Assembly: GCA_963978895.1 (NCBI GenBank)
Contig: OZ022245.1
Coordinates: 27,223,494-27,287,493 of the forward strand
Direction of reading: 5' to 3'
Source of the DNA: Erpobdella octoculata
Taxonomy: Eukaryota; Annelida; Clitellata; Hirudinida; Erpobdellidae
Length of the DNA stretch: 64,000 nt
Position numbers and translations under genes: made by a program. The notes beneath the pieces are model-generated. The model had not been told where the DNA came from, made no database searches, and saw only the letters and a program-made list of their open reading frames with translations. Of this stretch, positions 43,073-64,000 are shown piece after piece. The number at the start of each line of letters is the position of its first letter. Positions within the stretch are counted from its first letter, which is position 1.

Positions 43073-43754
43073 TTTATATTGAAATTTGTAGATTGAAATG
43101 TGTCTGTGAGTGTTATGTGTGTTGTGTGGATGTGGGTGTGAGTAAGTAGTTTTTTTAAATACCTTCAGACGATATTTTGTTTATATAACTTTTAATTATT
43201 GCAAATTTATATATTTTTTAAATATAAAAATGAAGGATTAGCTAAACTTGAAAAAATCATTCTTTTTCATTTACTCAATTTATTAAACCTTTAAAAACGA
43301 CTTTACGACCATCAATTTTATATTTCTATGCACACAATCACATGCACACATACACACAGTATAACACATCGTTTTTCCCAATAACACCCACACTACACTC
43401 AAAGCCCATTATTATCTTATTATTTATCTTTAAAAACGTAACATTTTATTTAAAAAAATTAGTTGATCAAATGTATCTAAAACAAAACTATAAATAATTC
43501 ATGATAGAAATTGAATGGATTAATACGGATATCTTGTCCGAAAAGTTGTAACCGTTGCCGCTCCGGCAACCAATGGCTTGACCGTACATGGAAAGATCTG
43601 CCAAGCGATTGGACTACTGGCAATGTAGGCGTGGTCTCAAATTCAAAACAGCCAATAAGTTTCTGTCACAGAGTTTTCATTGCAAATGTGAATTTTAAAG
43701 AAACTAATGAATTAGAAATTAGTACTACCTGGAGTCCGGAATACATCCAATAGA

Positions 43755-43761
43755 ATACGTG
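43755..43761 (+). promoter_or_regulatory. candidate Sim:Tango/ARNT site (ATACGTG)
   Basis: The heptamer matches (A/G)TACGTG about 410 bases upstream of the sim start codon. A further ACGTG core lies at 43937. In Drosophila, sim maintains its own expression through such sites, so autoregulation is a reasonable guess only. Confidence 0.25.
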
Positions 43762-44153
43762 AGAGAATACGCAATCTATTTGTTTTTTAAAAGAATAATC
43801 TGCTTCCGATCTTGGACTATGTAGTAGTTAGTAAGATTTTATTTAGAAGTTTCAACATATCGGTTATTGGTTTTGATTTTGATGAGTTAACAGCCAGACT
43901 GGAACCGTTGTAATGATACAGCTGAATTTGGGTGAGACGTGGATCGAGTGTAAGTTTAAAACCCAGGATTACATTAACTAATGTGGTCAATCGATCAGCT
44001 GCCTACAGAATTTATTCTATTAAAGCGGATATTAGAAGTAATCATTCGCCGAATACTTTGCAAGACCATCCGTAACTGAACCTCTCTAAAGGGTTCTGAC
44101 CAGAACCGAAGTCAAGGCTAGGAGTGTAACCAAGACAAGTATCGAGAGAGTAA

Positions 44154-59085
<14,932 letters not shown>

Positions 59086-60554
59086 CGAGCCATTCCATTT
59101 GCTAATCAGATCTCTTGCATTTCTCAAACGTTTTCTTTCTTGTAAACACGGAATTAGCTGTAAAACATTTTTAATATGTTGTCTAGAGATGTTGATCATT
59201 TGAGATTATATCTTTGCTTTTTGTTTGGGTGGGTAGACCGTGTTGGGCTATTCGTCTGTAAATGTGGGTTTTGAGATGCATCAGCCAAATATTTAAGATC
59301 ATTTAAAAATAATTAATATTTAAGTAAATAATAATTTTTGATGTTTATTGAGTTTATAAAACGAATTTCATTACTGGCACTGCACAGTTTAATATAAATA
59401 AATAGCCAAAAAAGAGACCAGTTAAGTTCTAGTCCACAATTATTTAATGATCGACAAGAATTTTATACAATATCTCTGTTTCTTCGTTTTTGTTTTATTG
59501 GACTTAAAAAATAAAATATTTTAATTATATGTGAATATAAAATACTTTTAAAGCGTTGTTGATATCTATTTTCATCTGTTTGTACCAATTTGTCTTTTCG
59601 TGTTCCTTCTCTATCATTTTCTATGATCACATGTACCTATTTCTCAATTCGTCTGATGGCTTGTGTTCATGTGTTCTCACATGGATCTGTCAGTTTGTCT
59701 CGTCTCGATGACCCACGGAGTCTTCTTATTTTTCCAGAGAGAGAGAGACTAATCCGACCCGATCAATTGTCTCCGTTCAATTGAACGGATAATGATGATC
59801 TGCCACAAGACGGAGGCGCAAATGAAAAGACAACACTACGACCTGGAAATCCTATTTGCTTCCATAAAATACGGTGTTTGTCCGGGGGGAGAAGGATGGG
59901 GGAGGGAGGGAGGGATAGGTGGGTGGTGGTGGTGGAAGAGTACTGTATCGGGTCGGTAATCCTGTTTAGAAATGAGCATCTGTATATTCTATATAGCTTA
60001 ATTGTTTTTTCTCAAATTAGTGGAGCAAAATCGTACAGAATGTGTACAAAGAGTTCGGAGTTCATGTGCGGGATGTAATCGTGTGTATACATAAGAAGTC
60101 GTGGGGTTGCCTAAGTATAGGCTATTCGTTGAAAAATCATATGGTGGCGTCGTGGATCGCATTACTTAGAATGGAGTCATCTATTTTTTAATTTTTAATC
60201 TATACCCAATGGGGATTCTTCGTTTTCAACTGTAAATGTTGCTATATACACACGTCTATAAACTTAAGGTGTACGGATTTACCCACTGAGTTATTGGTTT
60301 AAAATAGAAAATTTACAATTATAACAAATTACATGTAGGTGTACTATTAAACTTATTTAGGTGTCATGTGGATAGTGCTATAACTATATTAATTGTAAAT
60401 CTCTCATCTTTTTTTTAGCATTCCAGGCAGTGTACTTGTCAATTAACTCAATAACTGACACAGGGGGTGCTGTATGCGGTAGAAAAAAATGGGCGTACCA
60501 AACGTGCCACAAAATGTCCTCCTTTATGGTCAAGTTCGAGTTCAAGGTCGTTTG
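59086..60554. other. sim 3' flank
   Basis: Probably the sim 3' untranslated region and spacer. AATAAA motifs occur near 59396 and 59510. No gene is visible; short GGGA and GGTGGT runs occur near 59885-59935. Confidence 0.6.
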
Positions 60555-61007
60555 TGTTGTGTATTGAACTATTCATAAGATCTTTGTATTATTATCTATG
60601 CGACGCGGAAGTTGATTGTCCGGGTTTTTTCCCTTTTTGTTCTCAGTTGGTTATCTTGATCACAATCGTTTGTTCTTGTGGATTAATACAAACTTGAGAA
60701 ATTTTGAATTAATTTCTGATCAGTTCTCGCAGCTTGCACAATTATCGCCCTGGGTTGAAAGTTTCGATTTTCTGCAAAGTATCTTTTTCAATCCCATCCT
60801 CGTCGCCAATTTTGTGTTGTTTAAACGAAAACACAAATACGATAATTGTTATAGCATTACTTAGTTTAATATAAGAAAAAGAGATTGTCACTGAACTAGT
60901 ACACACGATAACCAACTGAGAACAAAAAGGGAAAAAACCCGGACAATCAACTTCCGCGTCGCATAGATAATAATACAAAGATCTTATGAATAGTTCAATA
61001 CACAACA
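60555..61007. repeat. perfect inverted repeat, 101-bp arms, 251-bp spacer
   Basis: The left arm 60555-60655 and right arm 60907-61007 are exact reverse complements. The arm contains TGTTGTGTATTGAACTATTC at one end and CTCAGTTGGTTATC at the other. Outside these limits the similarity stops abruptly. The same peptide (MCIELFIRSLYYYLC or its CIELF form) is read on opposite strands from the two arms, but it is not a credible gene. Confidence 0.93.
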
Positions 61008-61083
61008 GTTTGTCTCGTGGACGAGTTTTTTACCCGAGCCACCCAAACTTGTGTATTTACACGTTAAAGAAATACGAGGGAGG

Positions 61084-61467
61084 ATGACAAGTGTCATATT
61101 GTCTGCCATAATTTTTTTCAATTTTTGTATTTGTGTTAAATTCAATAAACAGTTTTTTATTTATAATAATAATGGCTATAGGTTAGTTCAAACCTCTTAC
61201 CGACTGAACAAATACAATTCACAGTTGTTAGACATGCATAAAATCAGACCTTCCGAGATTTTTCTGTATGACAATATTTTGTATTTCATTTTAATTGTAA
61301 TGGGTAAATTCTGGTCCAGCACTACCGAATGTATGGATGTTTTTCTCTTTGAATGTGCGTCAAAGACCTGCCAAATTGTTTCCGAAGCTGAGAAAACGTC
61401 ATTACGTCATCTGACGTTGCTTGCGTCACAATCCGTTTCCAATTGGCCCATTGTACCTACTAGCTGA
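61084..61467 (+). CDS. hypothetical small secreted protein, possible decayed PAN/apple-like fold
   Basis: ATG at 61084 opens 127 codons. The first 18 residues look like a signal peptide (TSVILSAIIFFNFCICV). After it, NNNGYRLV and LNKYNSQLLDMHK resemble the start of PAN/apple-type domains of secreted invertebrate proteins, but the expected cysteines are mostly absent. It may be a decayed copy or chance. It follows directly after the inverted repeat, which may mean it belongs to a mobile unit. No intron or promoter evidence. Confidence 0.25.
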   Translation: MTSVILSAIIFFNFCICVKFNKQFFIYNNNGYRLVQTSYRLNKYNSQLLDMHKIRPSEIFLYDNILYFILIVMGKFWSSTTECMDVFLFECASKTCQIVSEAEKTSLRHLTLLASQSVSNWPIVPTS

Positions 61468-61973
61468 TTCAAGCTCGTGAACAGTAGATGTTTTTTTCTT
61501 ATATCATCCGACAGAAACATTGGAAATGTTGCTGTTAGCATTAAAAACATCATCAAGAAGATTTGAAGAAAACTGTTGTGAATTGGTTGAATAGCAGTAG
61601 AATTCCTCATAATTATTTGTTATTAACTTTTTGAATTTGTAACATAATTAAAATGCATTTTTTTTTAAATTTTACTTTAAAAAATTTAACGTTATGAATG
61701 AATATCCCAAATAATGTGTATCCCACCCATCCCTTTTATGTTGTGAGTTGACAAATGACAAATCTTTCCCTACAGATATTCAGAAATTCCAGTGCTTCGC
61801 TTTCTTTTTCCGATTTTGATCGGAGAGAAAACTTTTATCTGCATATTCTGTAATCTAAGGACTTAGCTTAGCTTTAGTCTGCTCTAGCTAGTAGGTTTTA
61901 TTATTTAATTTAAACATATAAGTTTTTTTTTTGTAAAAGCAAACAAAATAACTTTTTACGTTAAAAATGTCAG

Positions 61974-64000
61974 GATATCTTGGAAACTCTTACATCAAAT
62001 TCAAATTGAAGATATGCTTATCCAACTAATGAAATTCGTTCTGAAGACTAGAGTGCAAAGTTATTTTTCTTCTCTATATAAGGATATAGAAACTCATTTT
62101 GAAAAACAATTACAGTTTGTTGATCAATTACAAATTAACATCTGCAAAAAGAATTGTCTTTTAAATCTTTTTTGGCAATATAAACAGGAGTATTTACAAA
62201 TCTGTTGTATATTTCAAACAAGAGTTTTAAATGATGTTATAGTATGGAATCCAAAAATCCTATTTTCTTTTGATTCACTTTTTGAGGAATTCAAAAAAGA
62301 TTACATATCAACATGGAAAGAAATTGAAAATTTGCAGTACAAGAAGTGTGAAATAACTAATGATGGCCACTCTATAAAACAATTTTTTGATTATGAAAAT
62401 TTTTTGAAATATCAAGTTCCTAATGAATATCGAGTTCTCAATTATTATGGACCATCTTTTATGCAAATTTTAGTTGATGATCAAATATATAAAGAAATTA
62501 TTCTCAATAGTAAACTTAAAGAAAGACCATCTGAAAGTAAAATAAGAGAAAAGATTACTCACCAAGGTCATGTTATCTTTCCTATCTTCATATGTCTTCT
62601 TCAGTCTGATAATAAAGTTCGCTTCAGACCTGGAATGATAACGCAACATTCAGTGATGAACAGCTATGAAGTCACCATTGATTGGTGCTGTGAAGAAATT
62701 GTAATTCCAAATGATGAGGAATTGACTCAATATTTGTCAAGTTTCTTAGAATACTTCAAACAGCCTGCTGAATTTTATGATGAAAGGTTTTTTGAAATGT
62801 GCTGTAACCATCTCCTGAAGAACAAGCGAGATTCAGGAACAAATATTGTAATTTTAATTAAAGTAGAAAATAACCATATTTTCATGTTTTAGATTTTTTA
62901 AATCGATTAGTTAATTGATTTAAGTTCAAAAGCTAATAAGGGGTTATTTGTAAATGATGTCACATGATTTTAGTTTATTTTTAATAAAAATGTGTCAAAA
63001 TTATCTGACATCATTCATGTGTGATTGTTTTTTATGAGAAATTATTTAAACATTTAAAGGATGGAGCTGAAAATAATGAAAATAAAGAAGAATTACCATT
63101 TGCAGCTTCTAAGCCAACTTCAGTGCCAATGGAAATGATTTCTGGAAGTGTATGTAGTTCAAATTTCTATTTGATTTGAAAATTTTGATGAATTTTTTAT
63201 TAATAATTGGTTATCATCATCGTAAAAAAATTGAATATTTCTTAGGTGAATCCAGATACTCAAAATTCTCATGCTACAATCCAACTGAAATCTTCAGCTG
63301 ACAATAAAGTAAATGTATTGGTTTATGTATGAATGTTTTTAGCTTTAGCTTTAGTTAACGTGATGCTGAAAGCAGAAGTTATGGCATCTGACAGAAATCA
63401 GTTGAAAGAATTATTTATAAACAACCAAAGTTACCAGTGTGAAAAACTTTATAGGATTGGTTAGAAACATAAGGCAGTTCAGAATATTGAATACCAAAGT
63501 TTTTACTGAAATTAAAGCAAGTAAGGTGTGGGTCAATGCTGCTCATATCAAGAACGAGTCACAAGTTTCATAGAAATTGAGAATAAAAACTAAGGAATGT
63601 GTAAAATTGGTTTCTTGAAATATATCAATTGTATTTTAATTTATGAATCAAAGACTTATATTTAGAACATTGTTTTTTTTATTAAGTTTTTATATATTGT
63701 TTTAGTTAACCAGATGGTTACTTTATCTAACCAGAGAGAATCTTCATCAAGACAGATGGATTCTTTATCAAGGCAGATAGATTCTTCATCAAGGCAGATG
63801 GATTCTTCATCAAGGCAGACGGATTCTTCATCAAGACAGATAGATTCTTCATCAAAGCAGATGGATTCTTCATCAAGGCAGATGGATTATCCATCAAGGC
63901 AGATGGATTCTTCATCAAGGCAGATGGATTCTGCATCAAGGCAGATGGATTCTTCATCAAGGCAGGTGGATTCTTCATCAAGGCAGATGGATTCTTCATC
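61974..64000 (+). CDS. unrecognised AT-rich multi-exon gene ending in a heptapeptide repeat (partial)
   Basis: An open frame follows an AG at 61973; the first ATG is at 62014. It runs to TAG at 62892, or to a phase-0 donor at 62847 (ATT|GTAATT). Two more phase-0 exons follow: 63060-63149 (reading DGAENNENKEELPF to MISGS) and 63246-63308 (VNPDTQNSHATIQLK). From about 63708 a frame stays open to the window edge, reading repeats of RQMDSSS. The main exon (about 290 residues) is rich in Phe, Ile, Lys and Cys, with a helical first half. HVIFPIFICLLQ followed by VRFRPGMI faintly recalls the C-terminal domain of mitochondria-eating protein (SPATA18/Mieap), but too weakly to name. Codons are strikingly AT-rich, unlike sim, BET and TEX14. 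The link between 63308 and 63708 is out of phase unless an exon is missing. The upstream start is not established. Confidence 0.5.
63752..64000 (+). repeat. 21-bp coding minisatellite (RQMDSSS repeat), cut by window edge
   Basis: About 12 units of CAGATGGATTCTTCATCAAGG run to the last base. Most changes between units keep the plus-strand frame open (ATG/ATA/ACG/GTG, AGG/AGA/AAG). The minus frame (MKNPSAL units) is also open. Confidence 0.9.

Noticed and set aside
60742..61005. 87-codon minus-strand ORF beginning MCIELFIRSLYYYLC
   Set aside because: It is the mirror image of the plus-strand reading of the other arm of the inverted repeat.

Overview
The window reads as nuclear DNA of a bilaterian invertebrate. 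Genes are split by AT-rich introns with GT-AG borders, there are many long microsatellites, and there is one 200-base assembly gap. No bacterial or organellar features were seen. A TEX14-like gene, which from memory is missing from flies and nematodes, next to ordinary animal single-minded and BET genes suggests a lophotrochozoan such as a mollusc or annelid. That placement is inference, not proof. Gene models were built by hand by matching splice phases and conserved family residues; the three main models close in frame.

Layout. Minus strand, 451-6915: a 14-exon TEX14-like ankyrin plus pseudokinase gene, with one more coding-looking block running off the left edge (1-257). Minus strand, 7868-11851: the 3' part of a gene for an unrecognised low-complexity protein rich in Gln, Pro, Tyr and Gly. 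Its last intron holds a transposable-element remnant of about 2.1 kb. From 11.9 to 30 kb there is no convincing gene. This stretch holds a hAT-like MITE, two very long pure trinucleotide arrays that are reverse complements of each other, short tandem repeats and a 19-bp minisatellite. At 30052-30255 (+) two small phase-matched exons could begin a gene of the JmjC type. Minus strand, 34297-40319: a complete BET (double bromodomain) gene of 13 coding exons. Plus strand, 44169-59085: a complete single-minded (bHLH-PAS) gene of 10 coding exons, whose 10-kb first intron is packed with microsatellites and contains the gap. From 59.1 to 64 kb: the sim 3' flank, a perfect 101-bp inverted repeat, a possible small secreted ORF, and an AT-rich plus-strand gene that seems to end in a 7-residue repeat cut by the window edge.

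The genes do not form a pathway. BET proteins read acetylated histones in most cells, Sim is a developmental transcription factor of the midline and nervous system, and TEX14 acts in germ-cell intercellular bridges. BET and sim are head to head, with 3.85 kb between their start codons.
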